A DNA stretch of 64,000 nucleotides from Branchiostoma floridae (lineage: Eukaryota > Chordata > Leptocardii > Amphioxiformes > Branchiostomatidae), in assembly GCF_000003815.2 (NCBI RefSeq), contig NC_049993.1, positions 5,919,686 to 5,983,685 of the forward strand, written 5' to 3'. Of the stretch, positions 51,625 through 62,900 are shown piece after piece. How positions within the stretch are numbered: the first letter of the stretch is position 1; each line of letters begins with the position of its first letter. The notes under the pieces were generated by a model that worked only from the letters and a program-made list of their open reading frames with translations, had not been told where the DNA came from and did no database searches. The position numbers and the translations under genes were made by a program.

Positions 51625-52940
51625 TCACGACTGATGGTGAAGTGGACCAGGTGTCAGCACCTCACGTACACTCTGTATGTTACATGTGACGTCACCTGCG
51701 GTCATAGTCTGTGAAAGACAAGATGTGCGTGAATTGGTGGTGTCACTGGTGTGTGAAAAAGAAGAGTGAACTTGGCCTTCGAACAGAGTTGTGAAGCTAT
51801 CGATACTGAAATGCACCTGAAATTGTTACAACTGCTCGATATTGATTATGTGCTTAGTGATTATGCATTGATAGCCACAGATTGACTGTATCTACATTCG
51901 AAGGAAAATTCATATGTGGCATCTTTCAACATTGCAAAGATTTAGCCACAGAAAGAGTATTTCCGTGCACAAAGTGAGGTTCTTACCAACAAGCTTTCAT
52001 TTATAGAGTCTTATAGTCCTCTGATCCTTCTCAAGTTGAAATGAGCGGTCAGCAAAAAATCAGAGGACTGATCTGTGCATGTGCGTAATACTAGTAAGTA
52101 GCGGTTGAAATGCTGTACCGTAGAGAGATGTTACCGTAAAAATACTTACCAAGTATAACGTGTCCCCCTGAAGTCGTCTGGATATGGTGACCTTTAACCC
52201 CTTGCCGTCCCAGTCCTGATAGCTGGACACCAGTCTGTCCTCCTCCCATCTGTACAGCACCTAGAGAACACGGATATTAAGCTCATTGTACCCCCACCTG
52301 TTCATTGTCCGTCGGCTTAAGTTTTCATACGATAGCAAACTACAGTATTACAGTGATCAACTATGCAACACCCTAACTCTAGAAAGAAATACTAGTACAC
52401 CGTATGTACAGCTAAGGACATTTAAAAAACCAAGGACGTTGTGGTTCATTTTGTTGCCTTATGTGCTTACTGTAGTTTACGACGATCATAGGACTTCTGC
52501 AAAGGCTTAGATGTTGGGAACATACAGTCAAATTTGAGCGGCTGAAACCACCTGTACATAAGGATCACATGGCCAATGTGATCACCAAGGTTTAGTGTCC
52601 CTTAGATAACTTTCCCATTGACATGGACATTTAGAATCCTCTCTATATTGCCAATCTGTCCACTGAGTGGTCGTCTTGGGCAGTTTTGAATGTGCCTATC
52701 ATTATTTTACGGACTTCGCGGGTGTCTTTCAGTAGCTGCGTTGAGGACTGCAATATAATAGAGGAATCACCTTCTTTTTCCCGCCAAGATGCTCCTCTTC
52801 GAACTCTTCTCCTAACCGGAAGCTGCTCACTGCCTTCTGGGTACCTGTCGTACCTGTCCATGTGATGACGTCACCTTCTTGCGTCACCTCTGCTACTGTT
52901 GTCACGTTCAGCGCATCATCAACGCATTCGTCTGGTATCC
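51625..52940 (-). CDS. Fatty-acid-binding protein, cluster gene 3 (first exon not found)
   Basis: Minus-strand exons 52771-52940, 52150-52260 and 51625-51708 join in phase (170, 111 and 84 nt). They encode GIPDECVDDALNV…, FRLGEEFEEEHLGGKKK, WEEDRLVSSYQDWDGKGLKV and TMTAGDVTCNIQSVREVL. The middle is close to gene 1 (YPDWDGKGLKV versus YQDWDGKGLKV). The last exon is 33 nt longer than in its paralogues: after GDVTC the usual final strand is replaced and the protein runs on to PGPLHHQS, so the carboxylate-binding R-x-Y is absent. Exon 1 is not visible upstream; it could lie in the assembly gap at 56240-56339, beyond, or be lost. Confidence 0.75.
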
Positions 52941-53803
52941 CTAAGGGGACAGAAATAAAAAAGAAATCTCATAGCTAGAGCACCGTAATATATGTCTAAC
53001 ACACTATATTGTTTCAGTGGTCATTATGAATTTTTCGCTAACTCTGTCTATGCGAGACCAACTCCGAACCCAGGCCAAGCCAACAACCTTCCCATCCTGC
53101 TAGTCTCCAGTTACGTACATCATCTTTCACCTCACATCCTGTCATTTTACAATACTGAAATAACTACGGACACGCACCGGGCAAACAAACACACAAACCG
53201 AAGACAATACCGCAAACCAGTCTGCCATTGTAAACGAGGTTGACCTTATCGGTTCAAACAGGATTTGCCATTTAAGCGACTCCACACACAATGGCACGCC
53301 AGGCTCTGCCATTTATCACCATGTCACGAATGTTTGTATAGCTTTGTGAGCATAAACGGATAACCATCTACCCTCTCAAAAATGTCGAAATCACTTCAAA
53401 TTGAAAGCACGTCGTGAAGAGAGGACAGCTGATAATATTTCCTCAATACTCTAGATCTCTTAGCAACTGTTGCTTTTTTTATTGCCCCGCTTTCTCAGAT
53501 TTTCTAACAGTGGCGTTCAACTTGACATTACAGAGGGTGATGCTATCGGGAAGTAGACATCAGCAATCATCAACCTCTGTCAACCTCTGCTTGGAGAGTA
53601 TAGTTAACAACAAAGAACGTTTGCAACTATCCCGTCAAGCCACGCATTGCCGCGGATTATGGGCTGATTCAGTTATGAACTCTGTAACAGTTAAACAATA
53701 TCCCTGCTAAGTACTGTTTGTTCCATGGCTGAATGATGTATTGGCTTGGATACATTACGAACTTTGCCCGGTGGAGGAAAAAAAGTCTCCAAAAAAGGTA
53801 ACG
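52941..53803. other. Upstream of FABP gene 3, no exon found
   Basis: I searched the minus strand for an 82-nt FABP first exon (FSGxW signature) and saw none here. Confidence 0.4.
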
Positions 53804-53806
53804 TTA

Positions 53807-54169
53807 GGCCACAACAATTTAATTTCTTGGTTCACGGATTCGCTCGCTCCTATTTTTTGGAGAAAAAAAATAAAAATAAAAATTACCACTCCGCAAATTT
53901 TCACCATTAATGAAACCATTCACCAACTTTCTGGTGTAGCAAATTGGCCTTTATATTATAAGCTCCTTAAAGTGTGGGTACAGGTGCTGTTACTGTACAA
54001 TAGTAGTGTTTTTGTACTTTTTTTCAAGCTGAAAACTTTTTTTCTTTATGTTTTGGATTAGCCGTTACCTTTACCCCAACCATTTTACAATTTTTATTTT
54101 TATTTCGCCCTCTCGCTCCATATTTTTTATGAAAAAATCTGTGAACCAAGAAATTAAATTGGTGTGGCC
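53807..54169. mobile_element. PIF/Harbinger-type MITE, copy 3
   Basis: Same family as 13417-13763 and 31199-31565, inserted in the opposite orientation relative to copies 1 and 2 (body order inverted). Target duplications are TTA at 53804-53806 and 54170-54172. Confidence 0.92.
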
Positions 54170-54625
54170 TTAGAAGTCTCACAAAAACTCAGCATGAATA
54201 GCTTCTGCATGAAATTTACGTCTTTGTGAAAACAAGGACAACGTCCTTGGTGAAAAATAGTAGGATTTCAATTTGGAATGGAGTTCAGTTTTAGTGATAG
54301 GTTTCCTTTTCTACTTTCTCTATTTCTTTCTCCTTGCTTTATCTACTGATTTGCTGTTTCCTCACCGTGAGCTCACCCGGGCTACAAAAAAAGTTAATCA
54401 AACGGCAGAGCACAAAAAGCCATCGGAAAACATTACAACGCTTTCACCTGAGTTCACCTGCACAACCACGTGACCTTCACCATGGAAACCGCTGAGGATG
54501 GAATCGATGCCACCGACACGAACTGCTTTCCGAGAAACCAGCGATCGGGCTGGGCTCGAGACCCAAAACAAATCATTCAATACTAGTATTATGAATATAC
54601 TGTGCCTCTGAGTTTACAGCTTTTG

Positions 54626-54801
54626 CCTAGCCTCCATAGCAGGCTTTCTGGAGCCTTTTTATCGGCTCATAATACACTTTTGCTGGCCATGTCTTTTTGT
54701 ACTGGGTCGATTGTACTACGTTCAGTACAAAAAGAAATGGCCAGCAAAAGTGTATTATGGGAAAAAAATGAAAGGCACAAAGAACCTGCCATGGAGGTTA
54801 G
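54626..54801. mobile_element. MITE family A, copy 2
   Basis: Ends CTAGCCTCCATAGCAGGC and CCATGGAGGTTAG. The flanking six bases CTTTTG (54620-54625 and 54802-54807) form a duplication. The inner sequence AAATGGCCAGCAAAAGTG matches copy 1 (475-630). Confidence 0.82.
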
Positions 54802-54842
54802 CTTTTGTCCCTTTCCAGTATAGATTACTGCCTCTCAGCAGA

Positions 54843-55052
54843 TACTATAAATGCAGAGATGTTCGCGGTGGATTAATGTTCGCGGTTTTCGCGGTGACCA
54901 CTTAACCGCGAACTTAAAACCACCGCGAACATTTTTCCATTATGTATTAGACTGCAGTCCATGGTGTTACCGCAAACTTAAATCCACCGCGAAAAGTCAT
55001 TTTCCCGCTACCGCGAAATTAAATCCCCGCGAAATTAAATGCATTTACAGTA
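54843..55052. mobile_element. TA-flanked MITE, CTGTAAATGCA ends, copy 2
   Basis: Reverse-orientation relative of 50571-50777: it ends GCATTTACAGTA and contains the same GTTCGCGG/CCGCGAAC words. The left end is slightly diverged (TACTATAAATGCA). Confidence 0.82.
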
Positions 55053-56239
55053 ACACCCAAGCCTCCCGCTTAGCAATGAATTATGGCTGGGTTATTTTAG
55101 TGCCCTTTCACGTCGTTGTGTTTGTACACCAGCCGGGCTAGCTGTTGTGTTAACTGTGCGCCAGGGAGTCGTGTGTTGTTGTTTTTTTTTTCAGACAAAC
55201 TCTGGCTCTGCAAAGTGCTTTCGATATCCTACTAGGCCACCTCGGTCGTCACTATGGAGAATCTAAGTCCGTAAATGCAAGACCATAAAATGGCACAGTT
55301 CACGACATTGACTTTTGTGTACTGTTTTTTGGTAGTTGTATAAGTTCAAGTCGTTCACCTGTCGTTTTGTTGCCAGTTCTGGTGCCTTTTTCATGGTGCG
55401 TTTTGTAATTTTCTTGTGTTTACCCTTGATTTGTGCTCTCGAATATGAGCCAAGCTAATCTGCTTTTTTAGTGTTTCCTCGGAATCCATAGAGAAATTTG
55501 TGCGTATGTGATGTGACTAATTATAACATTAATAACACATTGTCATACATATATAAATACTTTTCGAACTGTTTCTCACAAAACAAGAAGTTAAAAATGC
55601 CCCCGTATATTTATACAGGACCATGCGAAAACGGATCGGGAAGAAAAAGGTTATTAGAACATTTCCTTTTGTAACTATTTGGTGTACCTTTCTGTAGCAT
55701 ATTTTCGTTTGAAATATTAATTCTTTAAGCTTTAAGTCCCTTGAGCTGTTCATGACAAGAGCACGAACTTTGTCCTAATCTAGCTCATACAGTTTTATGT
55801 AAATAGCATTCGCATTTCGCAACCCTTTTGAACACTAGGTAATGGATAACTTGACATTTTAATGGCCCAACTTGAATGTCACATCTGGTGCACACCGTTC
55901 GGGTTTTCGAACGCTATTCAACATAATCCAGCAAACACAAAGACACACAGATACAATCTTACCAATAAAATACGATGCTTTCGGGGAAACATTACTCTTC
56001 TAAAAAAAAACTAAATCGCTGTAAAAACACGAAATGAAATTTCTACATGTTGGGAAGAGGAAGAAGTTGCACACAGTTGGTAGACATTGCAGCCCATTAA
56101 TTAGGACGGACGCCAGGCACACATTAAGAACGAAGACCCAACAAATCCTGCAGTCAAAACTTAGAATGCCTTACAATACGCTCTTGACTTGTTGTAAGGT
56201 AAACACTCAAAACATGTTAAGACCTCCCGCCTCCTCCAA

Positions 56240-56339
56240 NNNNNNNNNNNNNNNNNNNNNNNNNNNNNNNNNNNNNNNNNNNNNNNNNNNNNNNNNNNNN
56301 NNNNNNNNNNNNNNNNNNNNNNNNNNNNNNNNNNNNNNN
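56240..56339. other. Assembly gap (100 N)
   Basis: Exactly 100 Ns, the conventional placeholder for a gap of unknown size. Sequence across it may be missing. Confidence 1.
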
Positions 56340-56529
56340 CCACAGCAAGATCTGCTTGGAGATTACGTTATAAGCCCCTTGAGTTATTCTCTTTCAATCT
56401 AAGTCTGAAGCAAAATCTGACCTTGAAGTTCAAAAATCCACTAGGAGAGCCAAACTAACATTTACTCTGACCAATAAAAGCTACATACCACTTTAAAGTC
56501 ACCACCATTATAAGTATGTCCAATTTCTC

Positions 56530-56670
56530 TCCAGTGTCACTAACGAACGACATTGTATAGTGTCTGAAACGGCTGACCGTTTCCAAAATCATATCCAGTT
56601 GCTTCTATCATTAACTGCTTTTTGTCGTATCTTATTGTACTTGGATGTCCAACCTTCATCGACGTAGCAT
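56530..56670. repeat. Dispersed repeat family R1, copy 4
   Basis: Shares TGTCTGAAACGGCTGACCGT, TCCAAAATCATATCCAGTTG and CTGCTTTTTGTCGTATCTTA with the copies at 33700-33865 and 38035-38265. Confidence 0.7.
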
Positions 56671-56879
56671 GTCTAGAACACAAGAAATAAAAGCCTATTT
56701 TATATAAAGGTATGCTTCAGTACCTTTGAAAGCCGTTAGGTGGCTCCAAATCTGATCATATATTATAAAGGTCTCATCTCATCATTTTGACACGCGGACA
56801 CTCCCCAAAACATAACCTTTTTGGCAATGGTAATGATACTATCATAAATTAAGGAGGCAAGTAAAAAAAACAGAAACCA

Positions 56880-59800
56880 TTCTGTCAAGTCATTGCTGTA
56901 ATTTATTGAATGTACAGGGTTTTGGTATTTGAAACGAACATACATACATGTATGTAATAAACAATAACTGATAATAAATCTCTTGATAAAACCAGAGTAA
57001 AACACCTACAAACACATAATTTTGGTTTAAGACATACTTAATATATGGAATTATGATAATTGATTATATACACACACAAACGTACATTATCATTTTCACA
57101 TTTATGTTCAGACACTTCCAATTCTTATAGAGACACAATTTACAATAGGACTGATCGGTGCTGTATATAGAATAAAAATTAGTATGTGTAACTCAAAAAC
57201 TAGCAAAAAGCTATCCTCAATATAGCAAGGATAGGCTGCACCTACACTCAAGCAATGAAACAAGGCGTACATTCCCCTACCCACCCACCAAACACCAAGG
57301 AGGCGATGTTAACTGTATGGTCAACTCTCACACTACTATGTCATGGCTAACAGTAAATAGCTGTTTGTTACCACCTCTGTGTTTAGGCTTTGCTTGTTGC
57401 AAATGCACAGTTCAGATGTTGTTGCTTTATTTCCATTTTTTCCATCCAGACCTTGATTGTTTGGAGACCAGTTGCACAATAGGTCTGATAACGAGTAGTG
57501 CTTTGTTATTTGCAACTATCAACAAAATCTATACAGTACTTAGATAAATCCCCTTAAACCGAGATTTTTGGAGTTGTGGTTTTATGCCATATTAGCTCAG
57601 AACAAAATCACAATAAACAAACCCCCACTTTTCTGATGTGAACATTGTGAGTTACTTCTGCAAAATGGTTTGACAAAGTGTCAAGTCGTTATAAGGGCAG
57701 ATATGAACACACTACAGATATAGGACGTCTGAAAAGTGAAAAAAAAAGACATCAATAAAAACCACACTACACACACATTCACTAGCTGCCTATAACTACT
57801 CTCTAATAAGTACACTAAAACTTAAGTTAGATGCAATGACAAGCAAACACAGCCAATGCAACCCTTCGTTTCAAAACACAACCAGCACTTAAAATTCACT
57901 TAACGTGGCTAAAATCAAGGAATTCTGAGTAATAATTGGTCCCTTATAAATGTAAAATCAAGCTAAGATTATGACTATTCTGGACTTTTACATTTTGTGC
58001 ACCTTAATACAATCAAATGCTAAATCAAGATATATCCATTTGAGTAAGAAAATGCCTTTCACTTATCATAATTACTTTCAGGTGCACTGGGCCTCATATT
58101 AAGCACTACAGCATTACTGTACAAACTTACTTGCGTGCCCCCCATACTTTGGTCACTGGTTAGTGTGCACAAGCATCACCATGTTAGAAAACCCCTTATG
58201 AGCCTCACAAGATCCAGACCAAAGTCATCTCTCCAACCAAACATACAACTAAGGGATTTACATTTTTGCCTTCAAATAACAATAATTTAAAATCAAGTTT
58301 TAGAATGGTCCACTAAAAGATTACAACACGTCACCTGTAGTGAACTATTGTCAGTTGCAACACTATTGTTTTTCTTCTTTACAACATGACTTATGTATAA
58401 TTAAGTACAATTAAGTGTCCTACACCTTAATTTTCCAAATTTGTGATTTTTTTTCTATACAAAAATAGACAATATTGTTTTTGTCATTTACATCAGTTTT
58501 TTGTTGTTGTATAAAACAATGGCCTATAATCATGCCATTATCAGATACATACAGATACATACCTTATTGTATGTAATGTTTCATATGTATACAACAGTAT
58601 AGTTTACTCCCCCAAAGTGTTATCAATGTTACGAGTGCATAGATTCCTGCATAGTCTGCAGTCATGGTCTACTCTAGGCCTTAACTTACAAACTCCCAGT
58701 AGAAAATCTTCAGAAATATCTATTTAGTTACAGGTACAGAAATTTGTTTGTACTTTGATAACCAGGGAGGTACCCAGGTTTAATAACTGGGATTTGGATG
58801 AGCAGAATCTGAGAGATTTGCTGTCACGAGCCGATTCTGACATTATGCCCTTATAAGGAGAATGGTAACCATGGAAACCAGGAGTCACCCCCTCTAGAAG
58901 TCTTATCATTGGTTGCTGTACTTGTTTCTGTGAAAATCACTTCCTGTACATGTGAATTCAAACATTTCAGAGCTAGTTTGAAAGTGTCATGTATAAATTG
59001 TATCTAATGTGCTCTACATTCTTACATGTACATACCATGCACCATTCTTATAGATGGATCCTTTTGTTGACATAATTATTGCTTTGTATCATATTTCTCC
59101 TTTTTAAGCTGCTGGGACAAATCCTGGGTTTGCTGACAGAGACTTAAAAGTTACTATGATTTTACATTTTGTAAAAAAGTTTCATTTTCTGTGTAGAAGT
59201 TCTATTTTGGAACCTTGCAATTTTGGGTACTGACATAATAATGTCATCTATCTATCTATCAGTAAAAGGAATTACAGGGTTTTACTGAGATTTTATGAGT
59301 ATTTTTTTTTACAAATTTTCAGGTTTCATACAAATCATTAAACTTTGTTTTTCGTTTCAGTTTCAATAGAAATTTGATTAAAAATCTTTTCCTAAAATTC
59401 TGTATCATTTGCAAACCTTAAGACTGACATTTGTACCGACGAGCAGCTTAAAAATGTACAAACAAGCCCCAGAAGTCATGCTTCTACTTTGTCTTAAGAC
59501 ATGCACAGACAACACTGGATCAAAGTGTGACTTCTCCTTACTGACCACCTAAAATATACAGAAGTTTTGGATCAAAATCTTACTTACAAAGCATGGGATT
59601 GGTGGGCTAAAATGCACTCTCCCCGGTCTTGTTGTTGTTGTTATTGTTGTTGACAGGGAGTGTGTATTTCAACCATTCTAACCCCAACCTTACACTACCT
59701 AAGGCATCGGTTTGGAATTCTTCTTGCTGTTTTACACAATTGCAATAATCATACATCCCCTTTCCCCCTATTTCCAATTTACCCTCAAAGCTTGTGCTCA

Positions 59801-59914
59801 TTTGTTCAGTCATCTTTCTTCCAAAATAGTGCAGTTAACCACCCAGGATGCACTGCTTTACCCACAACCCCCTTTGTCGATGATGATGATGACATCTAAT
59901 GGTGGAGAGAGGCT
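56880..59914 (-). other. Probable long 3' UTR of the right-edge minus-strand gene
   Basis: About 3 kb of AT-rich, repeat-poor DNA lies between the last inferred stop codon (59915) and a minus-strand AATAAA (plus-strand TTTATT at 56902-56907). No exon was seen. The lack of transposons here, in contrast with the rest of the window, fits a transcribed UTR. The length is an inference. Confidence 0.4.
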
Positions 59915-62900
59915 CTAGTAGTATGTATGCGTTGGCTTGAGCGGCTATGAAGGAAGAAAAAAAATCATGTCAGAAAAATACTATTCATCAAATATCCTAG
60001 TCAGATATTCTGTCAGAATATCAAATATTCAGACATGCAATTACATGCTGTACTCAGTCAAATTAAGCTTCAAACAATAGAATTAGTAGTTATGTGCTAC
60101 TACATCTCTGCAGTCCAAACATTTTTAATCAGATAAATTCCTGTTAGGTTCTAGATAAAACCAGACAAACTCATCAGAAAGGTGGGAACAAAATAAGTAC
60201 ATATGTTTGTAACAAAACACAACAAGCAACTCCTGAAAACGGGTTAATCTCAATGGAAACGGAGAGAAGCAAAGGTTAAAACTTAACACGTGTCTACCAA
60301 AGAAAAGTGGTAAACTTCAGTCCAAATGGTGTGTAAGAACAGAGAGAACAGCACAAGCAGGGTTTTCATTGAAAACTGGGTGGAACCAAATGACATTTGC
60401 GGATTATTTCCTCACACAACATCACAAAAGCAACACAGCAAGTCACGAAACAAGTCACAGTCAAACTGCACAACACACCACACACAAACACAAAGCCGTA
60501 TATTTCAACAAGGGACACTGAAGATTCGCAGGCATTTGAGAAATTCTTTTGGATTTCCGTCAACCAAAACCCTCAGAGGAGGTGGTTTCCTCTTGTTTAG
60601 AAGGTGTACACCCAGGGCTCTAGCCAGCGTCCGTTTTTCCGTCAATTGACGGAAATTTGTTGCGTCTGACGGAAAAATTTTCAAACCAATCCGTCAACCT
60701 TGACGGACAAAAATCCTTGGTGGAACCTTCAGGCGGCTTGGGGACGCCATCCACGGCCGTAAAAGCCATACACTGTTTGTTTTGCTATTGTTATGATTGT
60801 TGACAATGTGTGTCGGTGCCCTTTCGCATACGATAATCTCATTAAAACCCGTTTTTCAAGGTCTCAGTTCAGTCCTTCCAAGGACGTTGGTCCTTCTAAT
60901 TAATTTTCGCGACAATTGGCTGACGGAAAAAAGTTTCGAGCTGGCTAAAGCCCTGTGTACACCATTCATGGTTTGTATGTTGACATTTTCCTCATCATTT
61001 GTAGTTAGAGTCCACTGAACAACCACAACACAACAAGTCAAAACAGTGTTAGAATGAACACACATCTGTGGCAGTGTTCTGACTGAAGTTTTGGAAACTG
61101 TGGGTGTTTTGCTGACTCTGCTTTTGGGCATGTGAAGGCCTGGTTAGAAAAGGTGTTCCTAGGATGATGTGCCCTAGGAATTGAAAACTCCATCCTGCAA
61201 GGCTGTAGGTAGTGTTCTTAAAGTATCCTTCTATTGCATCAAAAGAATTGATCAAGTCAGAACACACGTAACACAGATCAACGGGGAAGGGGAAAACATG
61301 CAGCTTTCCCTGTTTTAGACCCCCCGTGGGATGACCCCTGCACTTCACAGCAAACAGCAAGCAACCGTGCGACACTGGGGGAAGGGAGGGGGTGGAAGCT
61401 GCCCCCTCCCTGAGCACTGCGGATGGTATGGCCCACAGTCCCATCAGCCCCCAGTGCCAGCATCTACACACAGACTTACTGCGTTAGTGCTTCGGGTGTT
61501 ATATTTGATGACGGGCGAGCCACGGAAATCAGCGGCAGTTATATCGGACAGTTTATTGTTCCCCCGGGACAATTCGGCCACTTTGATTTCGTCCGTTTTC
61601 TCCATGGACTTGTGGATTCGGTCTCGGTCTTTTCGCCGGTGATGTATGATGGGTTGGGATGAAGCAAGACGGAGAGAGCTAGAGGGGGGACAGGGTGAGG
61701 AGGGAGGGAAGACACAGTGTTAATGATGTACCCTTACACCTAGACCTGTCACCCTTCACACCCCTGATGGGAATGGACTGTCCCAAACAGCATCCTTTAC
61801 ATTACATGGCACAGTCCATTCCTTTTCCAGGAGGGGGGACAGGAGCAACAGGTCCAGACAATAGGGGACTGCACTAGGTGTTTAGAGGCATACCATGTGC
61901 CACTACTGCTGGGAAGCCATACACTACTGTATAATGGCCAGACATGCACAGCCTTGCACGGGCTACAAGCAAAGAGTGGCTACACTCAGACAAGGACGGA
62001 TTACAAACATATGAAGTAAAGCTTGTGTGAACCACTCCCTTTACAGGTACATGCAACAGTCAACATAAAACACATCACCCTTCCCTTGTATGTGAAGGTA
62101 ACTCTCTTGATGGGTATTAGCACTGTATATTTTCTATCAAAAACACAAACACATGCACACTAGCCCATTCACTCCTGTACGATAGTTCATTCCAGTTACA
62201 CTCTTGATAGACAAGGCAAGAGTTCTGGTAATGCCATCAGCACTTCTAGGGGTGGTTGGTTGCAGTGCATGCGGTAATATGTTACCAGTACTTCTTTGTA
62301 GGATTAGTTCGCTCAAAATATCTACGGTATTCCTTTCTCGCAAACAAAGGAAGAGAGTAGCTTTTCACAGAATGCGAGTTACGAAAGCAAGAAGAATACG
62401 AGCGTGAGGTTTCAGACGGAAGCAGGGAATATTCAGACAAGTGCACATAACCAACTCTGGAAGGGGAGGAGAGGATGGAAACAGAAAGAAGGAAAGAAAA
62501 ACAATATGATGACATGGCAGAAATATCTTCAAAGAAAAAAGACTGTGCAGAAATAAGAACAAGAGACAAGTACAAAAAGTAAATGAGATATTTGCAAGTA
62601 CAGACTGCTATTTTCAGGCTGCAATAGACCATAGCACTGTCACTTTCAAATCCCTGATTTTGAGCTCATTTGAAATTTCTTTAAATCAAGCCACAACAAT
62701 GGACCCTTCCAGCCGAACGCGATATCGAACAAATAGAACCCCCTATTCTATTTCGAATACTCGGTCAAAAACAGCCCTAGTGGGAAAGGAATGGGCAAAG
62801 AAAAATGCTATGCCTTTTTTGTTGAAGACTATACCGACCGAGTATTATTGTTTTGGGAAGGGTAGGCGCTACATAGCATTACTTTCTTCCTCGACAGGAT

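Noticed and set aside
54478-54582. Short plus-strand ORF with a good start context
   Set aside because: Thirty-four codons, with no splice sites or recognisable homology; most likely chance.
61049-61471. A 140-residue minus-strand ORF
   Set aside because: Composition is random-like and it lies in the intron between exons 61480-61678 and 59915-59944.
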